Positions 8,701 through 18,296 of a stretch of 21,238 bases of DNA are shown piece after piece. The position numbers and the translations under genes were made by a program. A model generated the notes under the pieces. It had not been told where the DNA came from. It was given only the letters and a program-made list of their open reading frames with translations, and did not search any database. The stretch covers positions 7,607-28,844 of the forward strand of contig KN882308.1 of assembly GCA_000934455.1 (NCBI GenBank), given 5' to 3'. The stretch's first letter is position 1; every line of letters begins with the position of its first letter. The stretch comes from Apostichopus parvimensis. Its lineage: Eukaryota > Echinodermata > Holothuroidea > Aspidochirotida > Stichopodidae.

Positions 8701-11700
8701 CTTAGATTTGACATAAAACAGAACATTATAATCGTACAAATTAAACTATTTTGATTTAAAATTGTCCAGGAAACTGGTGTCGTTTCATTTGTAACAACTG
8801 ATTTGGCTATCTCCATGTTTTTTGTAGTTCGCCCAACAAGACGACACCTATGAGACCACCAAACAACATCCAGGTGAGAAGTAACCTTAATTAATCTAAA
8901 TAGAAAATCTTAAGTGAAGGTTTCAATAAACCGGATAGCAACCGAACACCACCAACTATATCAACGATTCATCTTGTAAACTTGCTTGTGGGTGAACAAT
9001 ATGAATATTTTATTTCTTATATAAATAGCCAGTGTCAGAAATGAATACACTAACAAACATGAAATAACTTTCTTTCTTTTTTTCACCGTAAAATTCAAGG
9101 AAAACCATGTTTTATAAGTTGCAGATGAAAATGTTTTCATCAATATTTAGCTATTTGTTGTACTTTAGGTGTATGCCTTATAATTTATCAATTTAAGAAA
9201 TAAAACATCAAAACAATGTTACAATGCTTTCAAAGCTTTGAATCTGGTATAACTAATACAAATATTTTTTCGCTGGGGAGGGAAATCCAAATGCAATATG
9301 GAAAGATTTTTTTTTTTCAAATGTTGGCAAGTTACTGGATTTTTAATAAGCTTTTATTTTGTGTTTAACAAAGCATCTACTCTTCTTGGGGAAAAAATCT
9401 TTGATTCAATTTTACAAAGTATCTTGACTTCTTATGAACCTTAATGATTTTTTTTTTCTTTTTCAAGATTCTTCGTATTTCTTCTACCAACAAACTGAAC
9501 TTCCCAGAGATTGTAAGGACGTTCGAGATCAATGTGATTTAAATAATTCCAGTGGTATTTATTTGATTAAACCGGACACTTGTGTAGAACCATTCGAAGT
9601 ACTTTGTGACAATTCTAAAGATGCTAGAGGTTGGACGGTATGTTATAAATTATGTCGGAACATAGAGACGTCCTTTGTGACAATTCTAAAAATGCTGGAG
9701 GTTGGACGGTATGTAATAAATTATGATTCGAAGTATATGTTTTCTACTTTAACTTGATATTTTTAGTTGTGATGTATCTTAGCGTAGTACCGTCATATTC
9801 TTAAGTACGGTTGGACTATTTTTATTTATCATCAACACAAAACCACCGTCTGCTCTAAAGATATATAGTTGTAAGCTTGTAGAATAAACCATCCAAAAAG
9901 TTGAACAAAACTAACTACTTGCCAAAGTATCTAACAAAACGGTCGTTTCGTAAAAGATTGTAATTAATTTTAGTTTCCTCTTTTAGGTTGCTTGAAATAT
10001 ATATCTTCTAAACGTATTCCATCTTTTGATCAGTATTTCATTATATGAATTATAAGAAGCCTGAGCACTAAAATGTGCAGGAAAGCTATATGATTTGCAA
10101 ATATATTGGGCAAAATAAAAATGCCTGAAAAAAGAAAGACGTTATTATGAATTTAATTTACAGGTCATTCAACGTCGATTTGATAATGAATCGGTGGAGT
10201 TTAATCGTGACTGGGAGAGCTACAAAAAGGGCTTCGGATTCTTCTCTCACGAATTCTACCTTGGCAATGAGAAATTAACCTACTTGACCAATCAAAAAAA
10301 ATACGAACTGATGTTAGAGATAACGACGGCCAATGGTTCCACATTCCAGCTGTCCTACATGAATTTCCGTGTCGGGGATGAGTTTAGCAACTACAAGTTA
10401 GTCAGTCTTGAAAGGAACTCCGGAACGTTATTCCAGTTCACTCGTAAGTACAACGTGTTATAGTAACATTTTATCTTTCTGAATAAGGATTGTTTATCAT
10501 AGCTTAGGAAAATACATTTCACATCTATAAACCAAAAAAAATAGAACCATGGAATGTTTGGTATATTTTAAATACAATTTACATGCGTATCAGAAATATA
10601 ATAATCAGGCAGACAACCACCAAGAATGTGGGAGAAGCCTGCAAGAGCTTATGGGTTACAACATTCACGTCGGGTGGCTTCCAATTCAACATTGTAACTC
10701 AAATTTGAAATCTTTTCAATTTAGAAAGTCATTTCAGATGGTAAAACCGTAGATTGCTCTTGGATGAAGACCCACCTTACTATAACCCGGTCGGGGCTCG
10801 AATCCCGAACCTCACGATTACTAAGTAGCATTGCTTTATATGGCACTGCCTTTATCCACTTGGCTACAGCACCGGTTCATAAATATGCCGGCGACAGATT
10901 CGACTTTATAGGGCTGTGAGAAGGGTGTATGATAGAACTTAGACGAATTTGGTATCAATTTTTTTGGGTACCATTTCCATTTGTTTCATCTCAGTAACTG
11001 ACCCTTTGTTTCTTATTTGATTCAATTGCATAATTCCAGATTTCACTGATTGCCAAGATGTGTTTACCTCTGGTTTTACTGATAATGGAATCTACAAGAT
11101 AAAGCCGAACGACTGGCCCGGATCAGCTTTCAATGTTTATTGTAATATGACAGATGGAGGAGGATGGACTGTAAGTATTTACCAGTGACTGCTATATTTT
11201 GGTGGTCAAAAACAGTTGTTGTTGCTGCATTCAATCTTTATAGACTTTGGGATGATGCATACATTTGTCCATTGTCAGTTAATTACATCTCGTTTGCCAT
11301 TTCTCTTGGAACAACAATATGCCCTCTACCTATTTCAGATCTACTAAACGGGAAATGTAGTTTCCTCGTCATCAGTTTTCAATTTCACAGCAGGGATAGA
11401 ATCTGTCTGGGAGGTTTAGCTAGAAATTATCCTTTTTCCTCGTATAGCTAGTTATTCAAAACAAATGTCAATGCGAGAAAGTTCATATAACTGTCCCCGC
11501 TTACATCGGTATGTAGGTAGTAGTAGAAACGTCCACACAATAATTCAAGCAATACAACTGATCTTCATAAATACTATCACTGTGCAAAGATCTCATTCTT
11601 GCTTGCAGCTTACTGTTCATTTTTCTTTCACAATGTTATACCTATCGTCATTCTTACTGTGTTAGACTGAGACCATCGTAAAACTGTATCATACTCGCTG

Positions 11701-13961
11701 CCATTATGAATACTTCTTGAACTTACCAGGTCTTCCAGCGACGTGTTGATGGAAGTGTTGATTTCTATCTCGACTGGGACAGCTATAAGGAAGGCTTTGG
11801 AAATTTAAGCTCCGACTTTTGGCTTGGAAACGAGCAGTTGCATTACTTAACGAAACAAAACAGATATGAAATTAGAATTGATGTGGTGAACAGAGATGGC
11901 GCTCCATACTATGCCAAGTTTGATAATTTCCGCACAAATGATGAGACGGACAACTATCGCTTATCTCAACTTGGAACCTACAGCGGAACGGCTGGTTTGT
12001 ATACATCTGATTATTATTTCGCTATCCTTTACAAATATATTTCATGCCATTGATTTATTTTAAAACAATAATTTAACAAGCTTTCATGATGAGTTTCACG
12101 TTTGCTTGACTTTCCCGAAAAATATATAAGCTTAAATTTAAAAACAAACAAATGAAACAATTGAAAGTGAAAATATCTAAAAACATCCAATTCACACCGA
12201 TATTACAGTAACTACTGTTAATCTTATAGGTTAGTACCAAAGTAAAAAAAATGGATCATGCTGATTAATCGGTGGGATGTACTACCAGGATAACAGTAAG
12301 AACCGAAGAATCGCAGGCAACCTTCTAACCATACTTGATGCATTCGTTGGGTTCACGTATATCCTCAATTCTTACTGTTATCCTAGCAGCACATGGTACC
12401 AATTTATCAGCACGGTCCCAGTTTTACTGTGGTACAATACTTTACAGGTAATAACTGTGTGTCTTGGTTGCTTAAAATTATAATTTTAACACTGAAATTT
12501 TGTTAATATATAGTATGTATTATGTCCTTCGAGGGATATTTCGTTTAATTAACAAGGCAATAGAAAACAATTTAATAGCAAACATCATCAACATGAAAAG
12601 GTATGTTACTTTACACCGAAACAACAAACCAATGCAACTAATCTACAACATAAACCTGATTAATTTCCTAACAATTCCTCATTTCCTGTATTGTCATAAG
12701 CACCGCAGCAAATTGTGAAAATCTTTGTTTGCTTGCACATTGCTTGTAATAAATGGTTATAATTGCCTCAACCCACACTAGTTTTACTTAGTATATACTT
12801 CTTGAAAATCGATAACAATGATTAGAATGTAAATTTCTACTTAAATGAACTTTAGAAATGAGCATAGCATTTTTTAGCTAGACCGGCATAAGAACAAGTG
12901 ACCTCATGGGTACAGGAATTGAATCCCGTTCAAGCCGAAGCTTTCTTAAGTTTGTACAATTCAATTGTTTATAATTCTCCTGTATGTTTCCGTTTTCATG
13001 GACTTGTGAGAAAAAAGTATACAATCATTACGACAGTGGGCAAATCATACACATTTTCTTAGACTTAAACCTATCAAGTTTTCACACGATGATTCTGGTT
13101 AATATAAGATATTGGCCTCTTTTCTCGGGGTAATACTGAATAAGTAGATTTGTTGAAAAGAAATCAATAACATGAAGTAGATATCAACATTATTCTTTCA
13201 CATTTAATACCAAAAATTTAGTTAAGAAAAGTTATACTTTCCTGAATATATCTTTGACACACTTGAAATCAATTAAAGTATTTCAATAGAAACATGAACT
13301 AAATTGAAAAAGAGTTTAATACTTGGAATAAACAGAACAGTCTGGGGAACCTTATACAAGAAATTAACCTCTGTACTCGAGTTAATAGTGTTCAATGTTT
13401 GAATAAGATAGATCAGAAGAAATAGAACATCAAGTAGATGTCAATTGATTCCACGAGAGCTAATAGAGATTACAAAAGTGCAATTGCAAATTTGCAAAAC
13501 TGCAAGCAACATAATGTTATACGGCTCTCAACCCAAACATTTAAGATCTGTTGGTGGATATTTGGAGGTGGTTCAAAAGCTTAAACTCAAATTGACTTGA
13601 TGTTTGACAATGTCCAAAAACAATTGATGGGAACATAAACGGTGTCGTTCACATTTATCACTCATTGCTTTCAATTTTGCTTATTTTGACAGACGAGAGA
13701 AGCAACCCTAATGGTAAGTTTCTGCGTTATCACCTCAACCACCAGTTCAGTACGTACGATCGTGACAACGATGCTTATAGTAGTAACTGTGCCGTAAGTT
13801 ACCGCGGTGCCTGGTGGTACAAGAGTTGCTGTTATTCCAATTTCAATGGCGACTACCATGCACCATCTGGCACTTATAGGAGTCTTTATATGGATTATAT
13901 ACCAGGATACAATTACAACATGAAATTCACGGAAATGAAAATTCGTCCGTTCGGAGTTTAG
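5715..13961 (+). CDS. Secreted fibrinogen-related protein with one truncated and one complete fibrinogen-like domain (7 exons)
   Basis: Joined exons 5715-5789, 8828-8873, 9468-9637, 10164-10443, 11040-11170, 11730-11994 and 13693-13961 give 1236 bases, or 411 residues, all with GT-AG introns and matching phases. The start ATG has A at -3 and G at +4. Residues 1-27 are a signal peptide, probably cut after A27; 28-52 form a linker. Residues 53-190 are a fibrinogen-like domain lacking its C-terminal third. Residues 191-411 are a complete domain with CQDVFTSGF, GGGWTVFQRR, DWDSYKEGFG, DRDND, NCAV and GAWWYKSC. By family knowledge, complete domains of this type bind acetylated or other sugars with calcium (ficolins, tachylectins, invertebrate fibrinogen-related immune lectins). 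Secretion and an innate-immune or lectin role are therefore inferred. Cysteines 195/225 and 355/368 are the standard disulfides. There is no collagen or coiled-coil region. Confidence 0.88.
5790..8827 (+). other. Intron 1 (about 3 kb)
   Basis: Runs from GTAAGT to TTTTTTGTAG. It is AT-rich and contains the diverged tandem duplication at 7826-8140. No coding exon or other element was recognised inside. Confidence 0.7.
7826..8140. repeat. Diverged tandem duplication in intron 1
   Basis: Two adjacent blocks, about 7826-8001 and 7999-8140, share the same order of words: TTGT(G/T)CTAGT, then T(A/T/G)TCTATGAAG, ATGATAACTTA, TCTCTT(T/A)(C/T)TAGACCAA, TGGTGGTTGTTA, TTTCTCTTT and AATGTCAA. The second block is shorter, with deletions near the middle. 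This looks like an old local duplication. Its length and divergence argue against a microsatellite. Confidence 0.65.
8828..8873 (+). CDS. Exon 2: signal peptide cleavage region and linker
   Basis: Encodes FAQQDDTYETTKQHP and one base of the next codon (phase 0 in, phase 1 out). T25-F-A27 fits a signal peptidase site. The acceptor is TTTTTTGTAG and the donor GTGAGA. Support comes from the matching phases on both sides and the sensible mature N-terminus. Confidence 0.72.
9468..9637 (+). CDS. Exon 3: start of fibrinogen-like domain 1
   Basis: Encodes residues 41-97. LPRDCKDV begins the domain, SGIYLIKPD and FEVLCDN follow, and GWT is at the donor. C56 and C87 match the conserved first disulfide. 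C63 and C79 are an extra pair not seen in domain 2. N66-N67-S68-S69 offers N-glycosylation sequons. Phase 1 in, phase 0 out, donor GTATGT. Confidence 0.85.
9602..9726 (+). repeat. 71-bp tandem duplication of the exon 3 end and its donor, with a foldback-repeat unit at the junction
   Basis: CTTTGTGACAATTCTAAA...GGTTGGACGGTATGT...AAATTATG at 9602-9654 recurs at 9673-9726 with three differences. Between the two copies lies GTCGGAACATAGAGACGTC (9654-9672), identical to the unit that builds the arms of the element at 4367-4462. The second copy carries its own donor (intron would start at 9709). The offset is not a multiple of three, so the first donor, which keeps the frame, is taken as the real one. 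Confidence 0.85.
10164..10443 (+). CDS. Exon 4: central part of fibrinogen-like domain 1
   Basis: Encodes residues 98-190. VIQRRF, DWESYKKGFG, EFYLGNE and MNFRVGDEFSNYKL align with exon 6 of the same gene. It contains no cysteine. Phase 0 in, phase 1 out, acceptor TTTACAG, donor GTAAGT. The usual next exon, with the calcium site and second disulfide, does not follow. The next exon instead restarts the domain. Confidence 0.88.
10787..10875 (-). repeat. tRNA-derived SINE head or tRNA relic in intron 4
   Basis: On the minus strand there is an A-box-like TAGCCAAGTGGA (10866-10855) and a B box GATTCGAGCCC (10804-10794) about 50 bases apart. GCC/GGC can form a short D stem. TCGGG/CCCGA makes a T-arm-like stem with an oversized loop. 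CCGGT at 10875-10871 pairs with ACCGG at 10791-10787 as a partial acceptor stem. The size of about 89 bases recalls Ser/Leu-type tRNAs. The anticodon arm does not fold and the acceptor stem has two mismatches, so it is not a working tRNA. It is most likely the pol III promoter part of a SINE. The 3' limit of any SINE tail is not clear. Confidence 0.6.
11040..11170 (+). CDS. Exon 5: start of fibrinogen-like domain 2
   Basis: Encodes residues 191-234: TDCQDVFTSGFTDNGIYKI, FNVYCNMTDGGGWT. C195 and C225 form the conserved first disulfide. NMT at 226-228 is a sequon. Phase 1 in, phase 0 out. Sequence and phases repeat those of exon 3. Confidence 0.92.
11730..11994 (+). CDS. Exon 6: central part of fibrinogen-like domain 2
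   Basis: Encodes residues 235-322 plus one base. It contains VFQRRVDGSVDF, DWDSYKEGFG, DFWLGNE and YRLSQLGTYSG, all hallmarks of the family. Phase 0 in, phase 1 out. The donor GTTTGT is weaker than the others, but it joins in frame to the exon at 13693. Confidence 0.9.
11995..13692 (+). other. Intron 6 (1.7 kb)
   Basis: Runs from GTTTGT to TTTGACAG. No alternative exon with fibrinogen-domain features was seen inside. Segments at about 13137-13196 and 13401-13451 look loosely alike (GAATAAG...AAGTAGAT(A/G)TCAA) and may be an old repeat, too diverged to be sure. Confidence 0.6.
13693..13961 (+). CDS. Exon 7: C-terminal part of fibrinogen-like domain 2
   Basis: Encodes residues 323-411 and the TAG stop. 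D345-R-D347-N-D349 is the calcium-binding segment, with D347 and D349 the expected side-chain ligands by alignment to fibrinogen gamma. NCAV (C355), GAWWYKSC (C368) and the ending MKFTEMKIRPFGV are typical. C369 replaces the histidine usually found next to the second cysteine, and the loop after NFNGDYH differs from the usual SYADGV pattern. Confidence 0.93.
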
Positions 13962-14193
13962 ATAGCATGCAGATGCTTCTCCCACACGACACGAACCATA
14001 TAAAGAAATCCATTCCGATGACTATGCACGTGTTTATTGATGAGACCTTTGGAATCTATTCGTCTAAACTATTGCAGTAATGTTAACGGACTTAGTCATT
14101 TCAATTATGTAGACTATTCTAGTGATTAAATCACAGTGCTGTAGTGTATCTATAAGGTACTGTTGACAAAGAAACTAATTAATGTGACGTTGA

Positions 14194-14199
14194 AATAAA
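14194..14199 (+). terminator. Poly(A) signal AATAAA of the fibrinogen-domain gene
   Basis: First canonical AATAAA after the stop codon, 233 bases downstream in the same orientation, giving a 3' UTR of about 250 bases. Confidence 0.7.
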
Positions 14200-17100
14200 G
14201 TGACAGAATTCCTGATGGATCGAAATCTTTGTAGATGTACTTTATTTGGGTGTGTACTTGTTTTAGATGGCCAAGATTCCCCAACTACATCATCTCTAAC
14301 ATTTTGGTCATTGTTTCAGATGCTTCAAGCAACTCTCCAGAAACTCTAGTGCTGCATTAGTATGTCATCTTAAAGCGACTTTTGCTTTCGGCGTTACATT
14401 TTCACGAACTACATTAATGAAGTATTGCACATTCGCTTGTTACATAATGGTACGCGCACGGTAAATGAATAATCGTATAAAATAGGCCTGCCGGGTTAAA
14501 TCTAAAGAACTAATTAGAAAATTGATTCCGTTTGTCAAGAAGAATTTAAAGAGACATGCATCACCCAAAATGACAAGCAAAAAATGAAATTAAACTAATA
14601 CGGTTAATACAAACAATTTGTCGGTTCGTTCATGTTACGAATAAGTAGACAATACGAATAAGTAGACAAAACATTTTATTATGTTATCAACCAAACTAGA
14701 CCGACAACTGCTCTCCTGCTTCTTTGAAACTGGAGAATAATTAATTACATCCTTAACATTTAGCGAGCTAGGATTTTTGTTTATATATATTCACAGTTCG
14801 TCGGATTTTTATTCTCCGTTATTAAATATAGACGTCTTCTGCTAAAAGATAACACTTTTGAATATTTAAGTTATCATCATGGATCTATAGAAAAGACACG
14901 CTAAGACAGAAGAATACGGAATTCACCGTCTTGCTTAACTACGGAATCGTCTTATAGGTATGATATACTACTGATATGTATGTTAAGCCACAAGGATGCC
15001 CTTCTCGCTTCCCCTTCCTTCAGTCAAAACAAACAGAAGGAACAAGTCGTTTTGCTCGCCTCTCATGATGAAATATGTTAATCACCTGAATTACTTTCCT
15101 TCTAATGAGAACTACACAGCGGTTGGGGTTGCTTATACCAAGAAGTCTGACTTTTGGTATAAGTTTCAAAATAAACAGTAATCAATTAAAACTCGTATTC
15201 TACGGTTGCAGTATCGCATTGGCTTTGCTTTTTCTCCAAAGAATAGAAATTTCGAAAGACTTTGCATAAGTTATTTAGGGAATGAATCCAATAGCTTACA
15301 AACCAAATTTGGCCAAAAAAAATATCATTTGGCATATTTAGTTAGCACATTAGTAGATGGCATTATGAGAACTAAATGCTTGATATCAGTTTGGTTACTT
15401 CAGTTGGTTTATAAAGAGGACATAGCTTATGTAATAGTGCAATCATTAAAAAATGCCTATATTCAAATTGTTTACAAAACACACTTCAACACCGTGACAA
15501 TGTTTAAGAACTCAATGTTGCGCTTTCGAAACAGTTGTACCACGAGCATGCTCAGTTCATATGTGAATAACCCGTATCGATAACACTATAGATCGCTTAT
15601 GATCACTATTTTTTCCATGAATTTTCTGGTCTTGCATATCTAGATAAAATCCGTGTTTATTAAAGAGGACATTCTTCTCATTCTTCATCGACCAGGGCGC
15701 CGCTTCATACCTCAGATTTTAAATTGCTTATAGAAACGGTAAAAGTGGACCACATATCCACCCCGTCCCAATTAGTGACCACATAACTCATCCTCCACCC
15801 TACCCCCAACCTTCCTTCAATCTTGAAGGCAAATAAAATATCAATAAAACCGTGAAATAATACAGCACATGGAAGAATTAAATAATGCTATTCGTAAGAT
15901 ATCTCTTAAATAAAATTAAACAGCATGTGTTTAAATTACCCAGACTTTAGTGCCCATTTATCACAACATAAATTCAATTACAAAGTAACTTGTATGATGT
16001 CATACTTCTGTGGGAAGACTAGACAGACAAAACTGAAATTTATATTGATAACGTTACTCACTCTTCTAACTATTCATCTAATAGCTCTGAAACTTGTAAT
16101 TAGCTCTTCAGAAACTTCAATATGATTTATTACAGGACAGCAAACATCTATTATTGTATTACCTATAAAAAATATGTTTGTATGGAGGAAACGTATTGGA
16201 GTACATTAACGATAGACAACAGACAACAAAATAAGTAGTTTATTTTTCGTTAGGTTTTCCCCCTTTCGTATCACATTCAATTGATTTGACATGATCTGCT
16301 CTATAACATATTACTCGGTTGACTCTTTCATCGTTTCCTATGTCCCACCCTCTTGGTATTACTCAACTGCATATTTCAAGTGTGAACAATATGTTTGCTT
16401 GAAATATTTCAAAACTCTCACGCAGAAATTAAAGAAACAGTTTAACGAATTAAACCTGATCTCCACAATTACTTAACTTAACTTAGCGATTCCAGATAAA
16501 AATCGACTTTAGTCACTCATTTTGCAGTTTGCATTAGTCTTAACTACTAAATGACATCAAAGATAACATGTATAATGACAACCAGTTAAGAATCAAGCAC
16601 TGATGGTTATTGTATTGTTTTGTAATATCGACATTACGCGCACAGCCAACTGTTTCAGTGTCCTTCCTGCCAAATGTCTGTACAAGGGTCATTTGTTTTC
16701 CAAACATACACTTCTCTACTTCAGGAAGCGGGAAAAGGTTTCACTCAGTGCTACGATGCATTAAAGAGTACGCGTATCTTTCGTTGGCGATCTACAGAGA
16801 AAATATAAAGATTTGTTTAATTTTTACTACATTTACAGTAATTATTTAAATTCACTTCGAAGCCGTTTCATTTTTTACAAACTTCAAAGCGATTAAATAC
16901 CCTTAAAAGTTTTTTTTAAAATTTTTTACTTGTACTTGATTGATATTTCTTAGATCATATAACTCATTGGAGTATAAATCGATGAGAGTAGCAGATTATA
17001 CTAGTACAGAGTGTACACTTGTATGTATGGCATTTGCATAGGCTAACGTAATCAGGTAAATACCTCCAATAACTATTACGCATGGACACTGTGGTTACAA

Positions 17101-17489
17101 CAAACGCATAATACATTGACCGCTACGGTTCGGGAGCAGTTTCGATGTCGCCATCAAGGACGACATAGCTTTATTCAGTAGGCACTATCATTGTTCCCAG
17201 CCAAGAGGTTTCCATCAGGGTTACGTGCAAGAAATGACACCATTAACAAAATGTAGTTGCCCTATTGGACTGTCAATTTACTAAACCATATGTGCAAGTT
17301 ATATTTGTTTTCTCTCTCACTCTCTCCCAATATTCCTCCCTCCTTCTCTTACGCAATGGGATTTAATTTAAGAAAAAACGAAAACGTCGATTGGTGAAGC
17401 ACATTGCGACATCATAGATGATTGCATTGTGCAAATAACATGAAAGAAAGGTAACGGCTCTTATACCTCTTCTACTAAACAAGTTATGA
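14200..17489. other. Intergenic region without a recognised gene
   Basis: About 3.3 kb of AT-rich DNA. Two tandem copies of a 17-bp unit (ACGAATAAGTAGACAAT) lie at 14637-14670, and a CT-rich stretch at 17312-17350. Several chance open frames (for example 15206-15583) have no recognisable domain. Confidence 0.5.
14637..14670. repeat. Short tandem duplication, 17-bp unit x 2
   Basis: ACGAATAAGTAGACAA occurs twice in a row with only the last base differing. It has no evident function. Confidence 0.8.
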
Positions 17490-17817
17490 TGTTGGACTCT
17501 GCAAAATGTGCTTCATTCCCTTATCTCGGCATTTACTAATTACACAAGAGATCTCTGTTTACCTAATATTAAAGACGAATTTGAACGTAGTGATAATAAC
17601 TCAACTTCACGTAAGGAATTAATATACCAGAGCAGTTTACCAGCCCCAACACTATATCCATTATATCAGATGTTTATTGAACAACAACGTATTAACTAAT
17701 CATGCAAATTACAAACAGAATCCAGAAGAAACTATAGTATATATTCTGAACATTTCCTCACAGAATGGAATGTTCTTACGTCATATTTTGATAATTACGC
17801 CTAATAAAGGGTACTTA
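17490..17817 (+). CDS. 3' end of an unidentified gene, copy 2 (probable last exon, partial)
   Basis: The frame is open from 17490 (just after an in-frame TGA at 17487-17489) to TAA at 17697-17699, and reads ...DEFERSDNNSTSRKELI... MFIEQQRIN. No ATG starts it, so an upstream splice acceptor is likely; CACAAG ending near 17549 is one candidate. After the stop, the 3' UTR carries AATAAA at 17803-17808. Positions 17582-17817 are about 96% identical to 2-239, and most coding differences leave the frame intact. No protein family was recognised. It is on the same strand as the fibrinogen-domain gene, but its other exons are not visible here. Confidence 0.4.
17803..17808 (+). terminator. Poly(A) signal AATAAA of gene tail copy 2
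   Basis: Canonical signal 104 bases after the stop, conserved with copy 1 at 225-230. Confidence 0.5.
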
Positions 17818-18183
17818 TGACAAACTGTATGATGTTTTTTGTTGTTGTAAATCCTGTCAACCAGGTACAGTGCCCATACAATGATATGAGTAGAACCGTG
17901 TTATATCCGAATACTCGTTCGATTGGAAGGTGCCTTGATTACCGTACAGGCTACTACTGATGAAGCTCCTCCTATAAAGTTTGAGAGAAGAAACCGGTCT
18001 AGTTGGTCATAAGAACCTACGCTAGTCTCTCCTACTATTAACAGTACACCCAATTCACCTAATAGGTGCAATTATGTTTCACCGTGAGGAGCATGCTATA
18101 AGTTCATGTTCCTCGGGCCCTCCCTTAAAAATACTCCAGGTTCTTGGCGACTACGTTGCGTTAGATAGTGTAAAACCCCCCTA

Positions 18184-18198
18184 CCCCCCCCCCCCCCC
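18184..18198. repeat. Poly-C tract
   Basis: About fifteen consecutive C within a C-rich stretch starting near 18175. A tract of this kind is able to form i-motif or G-quadruplex structure on the paired strands. Its exact length in an assembly may be unreliable. Confidence 0.8.
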
Positions 18199-18225
18199 TT
18201 TCATTTCAATTTGCCTCTCTGTTCT

Positions 18226-18245
18226 TCGGAATATTGAGACGTAGG
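18226..18245 (-). repeat. Solo copy of the 16-bp foldback-repeat unit
   Basis: TCGGAATATTGAGACGTAGG differs at two of twenty positions from the right-arm repeat of the element at 4367-4462. It stands alone. Confidence 0.55.
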
Positions 18246-18296
18246 TTTGCATAACCACTGAGAATTCTTTCGAGGAATCTCTAACGTTAAACTTGG

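Noticed and set aside
10549..10752. Open frame of 67 codons in intron 4
   Set aside because: No similarity to fibrinogen domains and no proper acceptor and donor in a matching phase.
10787..10875. Functional tRNA gene
   Set aside because: The acceptor stem has mismatches, the T loop is too long and the anticodon stem does not pair.
10444..11039. Missing third exon of fibrinogen domain 1
   Set aside because: I looked in intron 4 for a DxDND or NCA...GAWW pattern and found none; only the SINE-like sequence is there.
12878..12945. Second tRNA-like B box on the minus strand (GATTCAATTCC)
   Set aside because: No A box at the right distance and no cloverleaf stems; too weak to call a SINE.
13671..13985. 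Minus-strand open frame of 104 codons
   Set aside because: Shadow of exon 7, whose plus-strand frame has a clear domain match.
15206..15583. Open frame of 125 codons with a preceding acceptor-like TTGCAG
   Set aside because: No ATG start, no recognisable domain, no signal peptide, and no partner exon visible.
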